This document shows, in pieces, positions 47,409 to 61,500 of a stretch of DNA of 64,000 nucleotides. The notes under the pieces are model-generated. The model was not told the DNA's origin. It searched no databases and saw nothing but the letters and a program-made list of their open reading frames with translations. This DNA comes from Vigna angularis (taxonomy: Eukaryota > Streptophyta > Magnoliopsida > Fabales > Fabaceae). Position numbers and translations under genes: made by a program. The stretch lies in contig NC_068971.1 in NCBI RefSeq assembly GCF_016808095.1, positions 33,217,631 through 33,281,630 of the forward strand, read 5' to 3'. How positions within the stretch are numbered: the first letter of the stretch is position 1; each line of letters begins with the position of its first letter.

Positions 47409-48314
47409 ATGGGGAGTCTAGTGTATCAGGTGATTTCCTCCGCTGCATTTCTCACGCTTGGGATGTACCACCTCATCAGTACCACGCGCAACTACCTCAA
47501 ATCGCCGCACACCTACGTCGCCAAACCCTTCCACCCCTTCCCCTACCCTCGCCGCCTCCAGCTCTACTTCCTCATTTTCGCCCTCCTCGTCGCCATCGCC
47601 CACGACCTCCTCATCTCCGTCGACGCCGACCCCTTGCTCCGCGGCGCCACTCCCGTCCACCTCCTCCTCTCCCTCCAGTCCGCCGCCACGCTCTTCCTCT
47701 TCCTCCTCCTCGCCCTCGCCCTTCTCCTCGCCGACTCCTCCCCTTCCATCCTCCCCCTCCCCGCCGAACTCGCCTTCGCCCTTGCCTCCGGCCTCTTTCT
47801 CCTCCACTCCGCCCTCGCCTCCGCTCGCGCAGCACTTCAGACCTCCGCCATCGAGGCCAAGTGCCTCTCCGTCTCCGGCAGCCTCTCCTCCATCTCCGCA
47901 CTCCTCTGCCTCCTCCTTGCCGCCCTCCCCCGTCTCTTTCCCGCCGACGCCGCTCTCGCCGCCACCTTCTGCCTTCGCGGCCTCTGGTCTCTGCAGACCG
48001 GCCTCTCCCTCTATGCCGACGCCTTCATCCCCGACGGCTGCCACCGCCTTCTCGACGTCAAGAGCGGCGTCGAGGGATCCACGCAGTGCGATCTCGACGA
48101 GTCTAAGTTTCGCGCCGTTGCGATTCTCGATCTGGCGTTCCTGATCCACGCTATCTTCGTCGTTCTCCTCTTGCTCATAACCTACGCGCTCGTCGCCAGG
48201 AGCGTTGGTCTGAGAAGGCTCGGATCCTATGAAGCGCTGCCCACGGCGACTTCATCTTTGGACGCCAACCACAGCCATATTCAGATGAAGGCCTTGACCG
48301 GCACCCAGGCTTGA
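47409..48314 (+). CDS. DUF716 (TMEM45-like) multi-pass membrane protein, 301 aa
   Basis: Single exon. The protein begins MGSLVYQVISSAAFLTLGMY and has about seven hydrophobic segments near residues 5-25, 49-69, 80-108, 118-143, 152-176, 180-204 and 236-264, with a polar tail. The pattern (GMYHL near the N-terminus, FPYPRRLQLYF, IAHD before the third segment, LRGLWSLQTGLSLY) fits the plant DUF716 family, related to animal TMEM45. Members are integral membrane proteins; some are reported as virus-responsive in plants, but the biochemical role is unknown. The coding region is very GC-rich, with C or G at most third positions, in sharp contrast to its AT-rich surroundings. This also opens long spurious frames on both strands. 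The start is the first ATG after a purine-rich leader and gives the full family N-terminus. Confidence 0.87.
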   Translation: MGSLVYQVISSAAFLTLGMYHLISTTRNYLKSPHTYVAKPFHPFPYPRRLQLYFLIFALLVAIAHDLLISVDADPLLRGATPVHLLLSLQSAATLFLFLLLALALLLADSSPSILPLPAELAFALASGLFLLHSALASARAALQTSAIEAKCLSVSGSLSSISALLCLLLAALPRLFPADAALAATFCLRGLWSLQTGLSLYADAFIPDGCHRLLDVKSGVEGSTQCDLDESKFRAVAILDLAFLIHAIFVVLLLLITYALVARSVGLRRLGSYEALPTATSSLDANHSHIQMKALTGTQA

Positions 48315-51300
48315 AACTTTTCGCTCATTATATTACCTCTTTTTTGTTCTTTTTTATTTTAAAATCTTATCTGTCTTCCTCTGATCATAATGTAGGTTTG
48401 AACTTTGTGAATACACCATAGTATTCCTGTTTAGTGAGTGAGGCGAATTGTTTATGTAGTTCAATTTTGTTTCATTACCTGTTACTGCTTTGCATATTCC
48501 TAAACACCCCTTCATACTTATGATATGAACCATGGCTCTAAATTGCGATTGCAACGGCATCATGCATATGCAGATTAATTCTTTTCATATTCCTTATGAT
48601 TACAAGGAGTGTAGCAGGTACTCTCAATTGTGGATTGCCTCTTTTTAGACTTTTGATTATCTAATTTGGAGGGTAAATGAGCGTGTGACGATCACTAACA
48701 TGAACTCCATACGAAAATGAGTCATAATGAATGTAGGATGGATTGAATAAATTATGTGGTGAATAATGAAATGATGATTCATTGCATGAACTGTAAAGTT
48801 TATGTTTTCATTACATGGGAGTTCTTAGTATTTTTTTTATGAATGATGTTGAAGTGTTTACATTTCGTTAAACTGGCCTCTGAATTGCCTTGGAGTAATA
48901 TTTAGGTGGCCACTCCTTGATCTTTAACTGTCCATTAAGAGGGGTGAGTGAGTGATTGATGCTAAGGTTCTTTTTCATGTCCTTTATTTCTCTTTGGTCT
49001 GATTCTGTTTTAGAGGCATATCTTCTAATCTGCTTAAGTTATTTTCTTCTCTCAGCATATAGGATTAAGGTGATGGCATGAGGATAATAATACTTAACAG
49101 ATTTTATGTAGTATAAACTATTATAGCTAGGGGACAGGGTTTCAAAGAAAATAGTATGAATTACTGGGTTATGCATGATTTACTTGATAGAAAAATAGTT
49201 TGGCACCAAACAGTTTGGTCACTATGGATGAAATCGAAGATATTTGTACTTGGGGTTCCACTTTAGTACTGCACGAGGTAGATTGGCCATTTATTTTCAG
49301 TATTTCCGACATAAGCAAACAACCTTTGAAATGCACATGACTAAATATGTCTTTGTTTCTACCGAGATTATTTGATTAATATCCCTCTTGTGATTAATAT
49401 CGCTCTTATAGTACATGAAATGTATTTTCAAGGGATGTATGTGGGGGCATTCAAATACTGCATACATGGAGAGTCCGAAGACAATATTTCTTTTTTTCTT
49501 TTACACGGCCGATTTTATCTGTAGTGCAAGCAGTCATTCTCTCTCGTGTGCATTTTTATTGAGCTGATGTGGCAGGATACAATTCTTCACGCATTCATAG
49601 TTGTAAAAGTGTCAACTTTTACAATGGTAAAAATGGCATGCCAAAATATGGTTAGTAACTTTTCTTCCGTATTTTTATGGGGCTGAAACTGATAATGGAG
49701 TACAGAACGTTGTTCTGGATGTGCTGACTTTGATTATATTACATATATTGATAATTGATGTCAGCTTTCGAGTCATGATCGCAGAGCAAAGAAATATAAT
49801 TAGACAGGGAGCTTTAGTGCGAATATGTAGGGACTCGTGAAGTAAAATATTTCTGATTGCTTCAACAAACCTGCTTTTGGTGACGGCGGAAAAGTATTCC
49901 CTTGGTTAGAAAAAGTTTGAATTCAAACAGCTATTTCAGTTTAATAAGTTATGAGAAATAATGAGGAGGAATAGAAGTTATTTTTCCCTCCGCAAATCCT
50001 CCATTAAAATATTTGCTTTATTAGTTTTCCGTCTAAGGAAAGACATGTCTATGGTAGAAGAAAAGTTACTTCATCTAGAATTTCTCTCAAAATATATCAG
50101 TTTACCTGCAATGTTTGACTCTAAATCAATCTGTTCTGACACTCTATTAAACAGGGTATGGTATCAAGAAAAAAAATTAATAAATCTCATAATAGTCAGA
50201 TAGAAAATGTGATTTAGTGATGATAGTCATTTTCTGTTTTGTAACAAATCCAAGCCTTGTTATGTAACAAATCTCCATACTTTTATGCTTTCTTTGAATT
50301 AGAATTTATGGAAAGCAACTATGGTTCTAAAGACTTTGATTATATACACTACATAATTCACGCCGTAATGTGCGGGAGTCAAAATCAGAGATGGCATAAT
50401 TAGTTTGGTTGAGAAATTTTTGTATGATCAGGATAAGAAAATTTATTTCTCCCTAAAGTATTTGGATTGATTACTCATGCATCTAAGCGGATGTGTCCAT
50501 TTGAATTGATTATACGTGCATCTTCTAGTTTACCCTAGTAGATATGTCTATGGAAGAAGAAATTTTTTTTCTTCCTTCCACAAAGTATACAAATTTATGA
50601 CATTTATGACATTTATGACGGATTGACTATAAATTAGTCTTCCCTTTTCTACAGTGTTGCCCTGGGCTCGTTGAGATAGGCAAACTGCCCAGTGTCCATG
50701 CTAGTGTATATTAGTGTCCATGTTTAGAGAAGTCAGATTTTATAGTCTAAATTCATAAACATAATAAAATCAAATTTAGACTTAATTAAGTTTTGAGTAG
50801 TTGATAAATTTGAAAACTCTTTATTAACTTTTTGTGATATATTACATCTTCAAAATTTCATAATTTTTCAATCGAGTCTTTTTTGTTACATTTTTCTGTA
50901 AGTATATAATATAACAATTTACTGTTATTCTGGATAACGAGTCTTTCACAAGAATTTAATAAAAACTATTTTTAAAGTTAATCAAAATTATAAAAATTAC
51001 AAAGTTTAAAACTAAACTAAAAACATGATAAAATTTAAATTTACTTTTTTTTCTATTATAATTTTATAATTTTTTTAATTTTTTAAAATTTGTAGTTTTA
51101 TAGTTTTACAATTTATAATCTTATAATTTACAATTTTATACTTTTATAATTCTACAATTTTATAATTTTACAACTTCATAATTTTATAATTTTATATCTT
51201 TACAACTTTATAAACTTATAATTTTATAATTATCAAATTTTATAATTTTATAACCTAACAATTTTGTAATTTTATAATTTTCTAACCTTTTAATTTTGAA

Positions 51301-51669
51301 AATTTGTAGTTCTATAATTTTACAACTTAATAATTTTATCTAATTTTAAAATTTTATATTGTTATATTATTTTATAATTTATAATTTTAATTAACTTTAA
51401 AATAGTTTTATTAAAAGCGAAAAATTTGTGTGAGATCTTTATACTCCTGTTATTTTGTAATAAAATTTTACATAATGACATTTAAATTGGATCTTGTAAT
51501 AAAACATTATATAACGACATTTTGGATGATAATTGTTAACTATATATTAGACTCAATTAAAAAATTTTAAAATTTTAAAGACTTAAACTACAAAAATTAA
51601 ATAAAGAATCAATTAAAATTTTTTGAGGATCCAAAGCTTAATTAAGTCTATAATTTATAATAAATTAAA
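48315..51669. other. Intergenic DNA downstream of the DUF716 gene
   Basis: No gene supported over 3.3 kb. From 51060 to 51370 the sequence is a degenerate array of short units like TTATAATTTTA. Confidence 0.55.
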
Positions 51670-53753
51670 GGTTTAATATTATTGTTGATCCTTACTTTTG
51701 TTCAATGTGAGATTCATATTTTTGAATGTTCAATGTAGTATTTTATATCGTTATTTATGTTTAATTTGGTCATTTTGGCTGACGACGTTTAAATAGTTAA
51801 CGATATAGTCACTAGTACAAAAATAACGTACAATGTTGTTGGTTTTATGCTTTTAACGGCGTACTCAAGGCCGACGTCATATTAGGAGATGTTATATTAA
51901 CGTCGAATTACATATGTCGACGTTAATAAGTCATAGAAAACGTCGAAAAATAGAAGACTTCGACGTCTAAAATGTGACTAAATGCAAAATGATCAGATGA
52001 ATGTAGAGGAAGATTTGGCATCTACTGCAAGGGGGGCGGGACATAATATTCACGTCGAAGTTCTCCCTCAGACGGACATTAATATGTGACTATATCCACA
52101 ATGGGCTGTTAGATGTAAAGAGGGATTTGACATCCACTGAAACTAGTGTGAGACGTAAGAATGACGCCGAATAACGCTAGCGGCCGACGTCACACTCGCT
52201 GAGCCATAGAGGAGCTTGTCCAACGGTGCATTAGTATGATTGCCCATTGGAACGACTGTAACGTCATTTAGTGTCAAGGCCGATGTCAAGACACCTATAG
52301 TATCGTTGTGCAGTGTATAGGTCAACGTTAAATTAGGTTTTTTTTCAAAAATATGGGTCGTGTTTGCTCATTTAACCAAACCTGAAATACAAAAATCAGT
52401 TTTCGAGTTCAAATATTCACAGAATTCATCAATTCACAGTTTACACCATTCTATCATCAATTCAAAAGTAAATCTAAAAGCTAAAGCAAATGCTATCATC
52501 AAAACAAAAAGTTAAAGGAAAAATCTGAAATACAGAAACCAGATTTTCAATTCATATATATTCACATAATTCATTAATTCACAGTTTATTTAAACCATGC
52601 TATCATCAATTCATAACTAAAACTAAAAGCTAAACAAATGTTATCATCAAAACAAAAAAAACACCTAAATGACATAACCTATTTTATCTGACGTGGCTGC
52701 CTCTCATCATCTTTATCCTGACCACTTCATCATCTTCTATCTTTAACCTCAGGCATAACAGTTCACCACCGTGAAAACATCATATTTCTTTAAATCTAAA
52801 TAAAATTGCGTTTATGATTTTAATTTTTCAATGGGGGCATTTTATCAAAGAACCCAAATAAGGGTCAAGACTTTGTTCTTTTACAATTTGGAAACCCAGC
52901 CTTAGGGTTACACAAGAGAGATTCTTCTCCAATCTCTTCTTTTCTCCATTTAGCATAAGCAAAACCTAGAAGCTTCAAGCTTCTTTCCCTTCCTTTCTCG
53001 CGGATGAATAGGTCTTGGGTGACATTTTTCTCCCGTGCAAAGTTCTCGCCTGGGGAGGGTTTTCTTGTGCTTTTCTTTCTTATGATTCAAGTTCGCATGG
53101 AGGCAGGAGTTTTGTGGAAGTAGGGCACGAACATGCGAGTGACAGCGGCGCGCTACAACAGACCTTTTTGATGGTGTTATCGTGGAGGGGGGAGAGTTGA
53201 CCTGGTGTTCGCAGTGTGGCGGCCTTCTTGCATCAATGCTCTCACAACCACTGGGTAGTGCATCACATAGGGAATTTTGGTTTTCTTTTTGGGGTTTTAT
53301 TGATCTTGTTTGCGAAATTGGAAATAGGGATTTAGGGTTTTTCGGTTGGGAGATATTATGTTCTTAATCATTTAACATTCACAATTGAGGTTGATGGCTA
53401 CGTTTTGGGGTTGTCTCTGGGATTGAGAATTATGTTCTATATTTGATTATTGGTTTTTATCTGGTTGCGCGAGTGGTGGCAAGGAAGACGTAGATGGAGG
53501 TGACTATGGATGTCACGGTGGTCGTCAATTCGATAAAAACCCTAATATTAGAAAATCACTTCCAAATATAAAAAAATTCACATCACTATGTGTTTAAGTG
53601 GCCACGTCAGCCAATAATTTCATGTCATTCACTGATTGGTCATCTTGACATTTAGTCGTTAACGATTTAAACGTCGTCAGCCAAAATGACCAAATTGAAC
53701 ATAAATTACGATATAAGGAACTACATTGAACATTACGATATTTTCATTAAACC
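51670..53753. mobile_element. Mutator-like element with long inverted ends
   Basis: 51670 to about 51800 and 53650-53753 are inverted copies of each other (shared blocks GTTCAATGTAGT, TTTGGTCATTTTGGCTGACG and ACGTTTAAAT), about 100 bp with substitutions, starting GGTTTAAT. Long inverted ends of this type are typical of plant Mutator-like elements. No transposase and no clear 9-bp target duplication. The interior holds a CACTA-type end (51810) and, at 52850-53530, a GC-richer stretch unlike the flanks that may be captured host DNA. Confidence 0.6.
51810..52340. mobile_element. CACTA-type terminal segment inside the Mutator-like element
   Basis: Starts CACTAGTACAAAAATAACG. It is followed by many ACGTCGAA, CGACGTTA and GACGTCA motifs in both orientations to about 52335, the usual look of CACTA subterminal repeats. 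The opposite end was not found. Confidence 0.5.
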
Positions 53754-53764
53754 CTAAACCACGT

Positions 53765-54590
53765 TTGTTAGATGGATGTCTACATCCTCTCTGAGTAGAA
53801 GCCCTAGAGGTTCATTTCCTTCAAACATTTTGTTCAGTACTTTATGAAAAGTATCATTTTCATGTTTGAGGAGCTAGTGTCTCCAGTAATGACCATATTT
53901 TCTTTAAGCTTTTCATTTTTCAAAATGAGCTTTTCATTTTCTCTTTTTAAAATATTTAGCTCCCCTTGAGGTTGTTAATTTCTTTTTACAAATTCTTAAC
54001 ATCATCATCGACGATGTTAGTTTACTTTTCAAATCTTCATTTTCTTTTGAATTTTTTTCTATTTTGTTTACTCGTGAGTTGAAAAGCTTTTGACAGTTTG
54101 AAGGAATTTGACAATAATACATGTTAGGCTTCAATGATAGAGTATAAGTTAGTAAAATCTACCTCATCATCAGATTCGTTTGACGAACATTCGTTATCAT
54201 CCGCCATAAGATATAGGTTGGCTTCCTCTTCTTCTTCATCAGAATTTGAGAAGTCTAGATCATCTAGATACTTATCAACACCTTCGTCCTTCCTTGTTTA
54301 GAGAAGCTGAGCTTTTTCTTTGTTTTCTTAAGATTAAGACACTTAGAAGTGTTATGGTTTCTTACATTGATAACATACAACAGGACTTTCTTTCTGCTGA
54401 TCATTCTTAGAGGTTGATCCCGGACATTTGTCTTTCTTCCTTCTCCACATAGAGTAGAATTTCCTGTAGATGATCAAAACTTCATCTTTTTCTCTTTCTT
54501 CTATGGAGTCTTTTTCACTAGTTGACTCTCCTGAAGGTTCATATGCTTTTGTGGGAGTCCTTCTGACAAATTTCTAAGCCTTCAATGCTA
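53765..54590 (-). pseudogene. Copia gag remnant, minus strand
   Basis: Minus-strand reading gives a broken zinc knuckle (CYQCKKP, stop, HF), acidic stretches (SNSDEEEEEANLYLMADD, NESDDEVDFTNLY), then a Lys/Glu-rich tail with several stops. This resembles the C-terminal half of gag in large plant Copia elements (Sirevirus or Tork style). It is plainly inactive. Confidence 0.55.
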
Positions 54591-57500
54591 TGCTTTTTTA
54601 AAGAAAAACATAGTTTATAGATTAAACAAGGTTTTACAATGATCATATATGTTGCACCAGAAACAAATGATGAAGTAGGTCTAATTGCATAATGTTATTG
54701 AGAAATTGAATGTGAACTAGAAACAAGTTAGATGTTCATGTTTTATAAGCATTTCAATTGAATTTCTTTCACTTGTTTAAGAGTAAGGATATACACATTC
54801 TAAATGTTGAATATTTTTCTTTAAATATATTTAAATGTTAATTAATTTTTCAAAAAATATTTAATTGTCATTCTTTTGGTTAAAGGATTACTTTTCTATA
54901 AATGAAATAATTGACAATACCATTAACCATTGTATTTTAACCATTAGATGAGCCTATTTTTAAAAGTTTTTCAATCAATTTTTTTTTAATCCTGGATTAA
55001 AAACTTGTTTTCTAAAACAATATGATTTAAAAATATTAAAAATATATATATAATGATGTTACACACTTAGGTTTATATGTTATATAAAGATGTTTTCACT
55101 AATTTATATAAAGATTATTGTAAATGAAAAACACAATAAATTAGGTAATTAATAACTAATGATATTTCTTTCTTTTTAAGAAAATGAATAACAAGTCTGA
55201 TAAATGTTGATTATAGTAAAGAGGATATTGAATTTTTTGTTTAGTTTGGAAAGACATGTGTCATTATACCTGTCAATTTGGCTCTATGGTATGGTTTGAC
55301 CCTAATCCACATGGATTAGAGTTAGAAAAATTCACAAAACCAAAACTTCTACATTAAAAAAATTCACAGAGCCAAAGTATATCCAAAAGTCTTATGGATC
55401 CAGACCATGAGTCTTCTTTCTAAAAAAATATTCATTTTGAATATAAGAAAAAAGACAATTAACTCCTAATTTGTTAATTACTTTTAATTTGTCAAAGAAT
55501 ATATACCAACAATCACCTTATACAACTCCAAATCAAGAAATGATACTTTGATACATATAACTTTTTTACATTTATTTAATATTATCATTCTTTATTTTTT
55601 TTCTTTCCAAAAATATACAAATTGTCTCGTTTATGATTACTTTACCTTTATAATGTCTCTGAAATGAATATAAAAATATATCACTTTCCTTCTCCAAATA
55701 TAAGAAATCAGAAACATTAATTAAAAAATCGGAGAACACAAATTCACACATTTTTTTCAGAGTAAAATCTTTTTACATAAGTTCTTGTTATGTTTAATAT
55801 AAGAAATGCACTTTATATATTGACGGTAATTATAATATATAAAATTAATTTTGTTTCGGTGCCAATTTAATTAACTAAAATAAATATATTAACGTCAACA
55901 TAAAAAGTTAATTAAAATAAATATTCATCCATATAAAACGTTAATCAAAATAAATAATTTAATTCGCTTTAACAAATATTAAAAATAACTAGTTAGTGCT
56001 AGTTTAAACATTAATTAAAATGAATATTGAAAATAAATAGAGTTAGTAAGTAAAGATTACAAAATGTATATTAAAATAAGATTATAAATTCAAACATAGA
56101 AACTCGTATAGTTTCTTACAGCTTTCTTTCTCTTATAAAAATAAGAGATAAATATCTATTTTATAATTAATTTTTCATCAAATAAATGTGATTGACAATA
56201 TAAGATAAAAAACATTATATTCTATAACAACATTTATTAAAATAAAACAAATATTCTTAATACGGTAATAACATATATTCAACCAAAAGATAATGTTAGT
56301 TTATTTTCCTTTTCGTTTCATCTTTTTATAAAATATCAAATTAACATTATTATATCCGTTTTTCTTTCAACATGTTTATCTTAAAAAAATTGAATAACAG
56401 AAAAAAAAAAACAAGTGTTTAATAAGTTTTAAATTCTATCTTCACAAAAATTCATTCTGATATAAATTGATTCTGATATATAATTCATAACATATATTAT
56501 TATCATTGCAAATTAATAAATAAATTATAGTTGATATTAAATTATATATTATATATTTTATTCACTAACATAATAATAAATATAATATTTAAATATTTAA
56601 ATATATAATATATTAAACTATTTAATAAAATATATAATTTATATATAATAATATTTTTAAAAATTAATTAAAATTTTGTAATAAAATCAAATCTATTAGG
56701 AGAGGATTTTGTGGGTTGCAATTTCTTTTGACCCCAACTAAAAGAACTTGCTAAAAAGAATTTTTTTCAAAAATAGATTAAAAGTGATCATAAGCCATGA
56801 GTTAAATTGACTCCTTTATGGATCATTATGTAATAAACACATCAATCTAAACTTTCATATATTAATTTTTTAAAAGAAATTTAATTTTTCTTCTAATAAA
56901 TGCATAGCTTTACAAGAAAACAACTTTTTCATAAGAAGAAAACGGTTAATAGCATAGTATTCTAATTAGAGGTTACTCCCTACACCATCTCAACCATCAC
57001 ATTTTTTTTAAATTTTAAAACTATCCTTTATATATTTTAAAATATTCGTTGAAGATTTTTTTTAGTTTTTAGTTTATTAATTTACTGTATTTTAAATTAA
57101 TATATAAATATTATTTAATTTTTTTAAAATTTATTATGTAATTATATAAATTAATTTTATTTTATTTAATAAAATAATTATTATTAATTTAATTTATTTA
57201 TTATTATTTAAATAATTATTTAAATATTTTTTATAAGTTTACTTAAACAGATGTGCCACCCGTTACTGTTGAGTTTTTTTTTAATTTATTAATTTATTGT
57301 ATTTTAAATTAATATATAAATATTATTTAATTTTTTTAAAAATTTATTATCTAATTATATATAAATTAATTTTATTTTATTTAATAAAATAATTATTATT
57401 AATTTAATTTAAGTATTATTATTTAAATATCTATTTAAACATTTTTTATAAATTTACTGTGCCATATTTATTGAGGTTTTTTTTTAAATTTTTAGTTTAT

Positions 57501-58556
57501 TAATTTATTGTATTTTAAATTAATATATAAATATTATTTATTTTTTTAAAATTTATTACATAATTATATATAAATTAATTTTATTTTATTTAATAAAATA
57601 ATTATTATTAATTTAATTTATGTATTATTATTTAATAAATTAGTTAAATACTTTTTATAAAATTACTTAAACGGATGTAGTCACATCCGTTAAGATTTTC
57701 TTTTTTTCTTAAATAAAAATAATAAATTAAAATATAAAATATGTAAATAAATGTCAAGACCCAAAACAGTGTTGACATTCGTTTTATAACAAGAATAAAT
57801 TAAATATGGAGTGGTGCAGAGAGCATTTGGTGATTTGGTGGTGTAGAGGAAGCAACACTCTTCTAACTATTATAAGAAAATAATATTTCCATCTCCACAC
57901 TCCAAAAACATCTGGTTGGCCCTAATTCTTGGGTGGTGTTAAAATAAAAAGAAAAAAGATAAATCCCTACTATGTCAAAGACATAAGCTGATATATTTAT
58001 AAATAAAAAATCCAAAAAAAATAATTAAGCATGTTACAATTAAATTAATCACAAAATTATATTTAACAATGTCTAATATATTTTAATCATATCTACATGT
58101 AGATTATTTCACAAAATACAATCAGATTTGATCAATCACATGCACAGCTTTAGCGAAAGTTATACTAGTCAATCCAACCGCATAGAGATACGGCATTTAC
58201 TTCTTTTGTATTTGTTCAACAATGTTCAAATTGGGCATTGCTAAAGTACTCTTCAGAAAATATCAGAATGTATGGCATCTCATTTTATTCTGGTCCTACT
58301 TTGGTTGTCATAAAGTTGATGAATGCCCTGCATTGCATCCAAATTTAGTAGCAGCAATAAATGGGAAGTACACCGGAGCTTAAACTGAAACAAGCAGAAA
58401 AACACATGTTGAACTACAATTTGAGAAAGTATGTAATCCAATCTATTATAATTGTAAAAAAAAAAACTGACATATACCTTCTACAAGCAGCAATAAATGT
58501 AGATACCTGAAATAAATACTTAAATCCCATCTAGAAATAGCAGTGAATAAGAGACT
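54591..58556. other. AT-rich intergenic DNA
   Basis: No gene. Contains a 211-bp tandem array (57050-57705). The last ~200 bp before 58557 are the likely 3' untranslated region of the SNM1 gene (minus strand). Confidence 0.6.
57050..57705. repeat. About 211-bp AT-rich tandem repeat, 3 copies
   Basis: The block (A)GTTTATTAATTTATTGTA starts at 57071, 57283 and 57494, so the period is 211-212 bp. Each copy ends with an AAACAGATGTG/AAACGGATGTA-like segment that is less AT-rich. Confidence 0.8.
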
Positions 58557-61500
58557 TCAGCACCTCAGCCAGTCTCGGAAATAGGATTGCATCTTTTCTC
58601 GATTAGCAGCATTCCCAACATTCACAGTTGGAATGATCTTGTCAGGTCTCAAAAACTGTGAAGATAAAGATAAATTCACTCAAAAAGGAGAACTAAACAA
58701 TGCATTTTTGTCAAAATCATTAAATAAATTAACATGTCTCGGTGAAAGTAATCACAATATTCAGTTCCAGACCTGAACAAAATCTCGCAGTTCTGTATAG
58801 CTGGAATGCTCACTGTAGGGAACTCCTGGAAGAAGAAACGGGACTTGTGAAGTGTGCTGCAATGGTGGATAAATAACTTGCTACTTCCATACATTTTAAG
58901 AATTAGTTTTTAATAATTTGTTTCTTATTTATCAACTTAAAATTCAAAACAAAATTAATCATCTTGTTGCATATAACTTTACCTTCCTTCACCTAGTTTT
59001 AAGTACACATTTATCACGGAGTTAAAGGAAGAGAAGAGGAAAATATTAAATGAGGGAATGAATGAATTAATAATACAAGTAAAATAAAAAATTAATAGCA
59101 ATTTTGATAAGAATGACAACGTCAATTATATTTCTTAAGTAACAGACATGAACAAAATTTTAAAGGCCTGTTTGACATCCAATGACTACTACTGAGCATT
59201 TCAGCATCTCAAATCATATCACTATACCCAGTCCACAACACTTCAGTCCAGTGCATTTTCAATACAAATAAGTACTAATAACACTTCATATTTTATAGCA
59301 ACCGAAATGCAGTTAATCTTACCATAAATCGTGATATTTCCTTTGGTAACAGGTTTAATTAGTTCCAGATCGTTGCTTATCTTTTCATTGAAAGTCCAAC
59401 CTAAAATTTTGAAGGAAGAAGTATAGGACACTTAATTAAGCGGCACAAATATCTTCTCTGTTGACAACTTAAAATACCAAGATGATTCGGAGGTCAATGT
59501 TATCACAAGTATTTGTAAAATACCTGTTGGACGGAACGCCAAAACTTCTGTGAATTGATCCTTGTATGTCTTCAAGTAATCTTTTAAGGTCTAAAGTAAC
59601 AAGTAAAAACATGATGGTGAATTATGATATACAAAACAAAATTTTAAGAGGGCGGCGCAAAACTAAACCTCAGGTCTCAAAGATGACATGGGCAGGACAT
59701 GGAGAAGCGTGTTCTTTCCTATTGTACAGAGTCTATCTGAAAGGTCGGACCAATCAAAAGCTTGTAAAATCCGTCTTCTTGAAGCATTGGCATAAATTTT
59801 TACCTGAATCATAACAACAATGCATAGATATTGCGTCACTGGATCAAACAACCTAAGAGGAGACAACATGGCAACTTAAAGCTACTTTTATCAATTCAGG
59901 GCAGAAAACAGTCTAAACCCATGAAGAGGAACCTCATAAATCTACCACAAAGTGCCATAATTGTTGTTTGCCAATAATGCAAGGTTGGAAACACCTTTAC
60001 GCACAAATTTTGACATTGCAGAAGGATGAAAAAAAAAAACAAGCGAAAACTTCAAAATCATCAATAATATCGATTAGATCGTCATGAAGACAAACCAATC
60101 GCTCAGGTACCAATATACGATATTATTGATGATTTTATTGACGCTCTGAAGGATTAAAGAAATAAAGTGAAAACTTCAAAACCATCAGCTATATCTAGAT
60201 TAGATCGTCATAAAGACAAACAATCCCTTAGTTATCAATATATGCTTTTGTTTTTCGTAGCACAACCCTTCTTGTCAACAATAAGGACAATTGAAAAAAA
60301 AAAAACAAAACCAGTCCAAATAGAAGTCTGCCCCGGAAAAACACACATACCCCAAGAGCTTTAGAAATTGCAAGATATACACATTCTTTGCCAATACTGT
60401 AAGCCCCAACGACCACTAAAGTTCTCTGATGAATTTTGAGATGGTTCTTTGTAATTTTGACAACATAATTTAGTACATCTTCCTTGGAAGGGAACCTGAA
60501 CCAGAATTTTTTTAACAATCAGTCGAGATTAGTAAAACCAATGATTACATATCATAACCAAATTACAAGACCTGTACAAAAACCAGAACTTACCTGTACT
60601 TTGGATTGCAATATGTAGTATCCAAATAAAGTACATTTACACGTTGATTTACAAGAAGACGGTAAGCTTGCATTGGTTTACACGCTCTAAAGTCCCCAGT
60701 GTGCAAATAACGTTGGTCATTTGGGAGGCTAAAGTGAATCAAAGCCGCACCAGGGCAATGATTAGCTTCTAAAAAAGTCACTTTGACACCATCAATCACA
60801 TGTTCCGTATTAAATTCCAAAGGGTGGATATACCTGTACAAATAAATATATATATAAAAAAAAAAAACACACACACACACACACATAAGGTAATCCCTTC
60901 ACAGAAATGCAATGTGAAAAACATCATCAAGTGCAGTCTTATTTGTAAGTTCATGTAATTGAGCAATCTACAAACAGAGCAAAGGAGACATGGGAGTTTC
61001 TGAGTTCTTACAAAGGATTTACCGATAGACACATTTGAACAAGCCGTCCCGTGAGAGGAGAGCAATAGATAGGGCCATGAGACCATTTCTTGCTAAGGCC
61101 ACCATAGTGATCGCAATGGAAATGACTAAGAAAATACGCTGAACACCCTTCAAGAGACCCATACCGAAAAGCATCAACAGTGAATGTTGTCCCTGCATTT
61201 GCAAATAAAGTATGTTCATTTAGAACATTTCATGTTTTCTAATTTTCATAACAAAATCTCAGGACAAACGTCCAAGATGGAACTATTGCCAAACTAATTT
61301 TTCAATCAATTTGTTTCATCAGTCTCTTGGACTAAAGCAAATTGCAGTTTCGGATGTACTTGTTCCATTAAGTCAGTTCCCTGACTCGACTTGAATTAGT
61401 GGAGTTATGATAAAAATTTCACCTGGGATTTTCTTATAAAAGGGACAGGAACGTGTAACCCTATTTTCACCACTGAAACGCTTTCTCTTGCGGAGAGATT

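Noticed and set aside
47357..48149. Long Arg/Pro/Ser-rich or Gly/Glu-rich frames overlapping the DUF716 gene on both strands
   Set aside because: Shadows caused by the high GC content of the real gene; low-complexity proteins without domains.
60590..61219. Separate small genes on the minus strand
   Set aside because: They are exons of SNM1 read through into introns.
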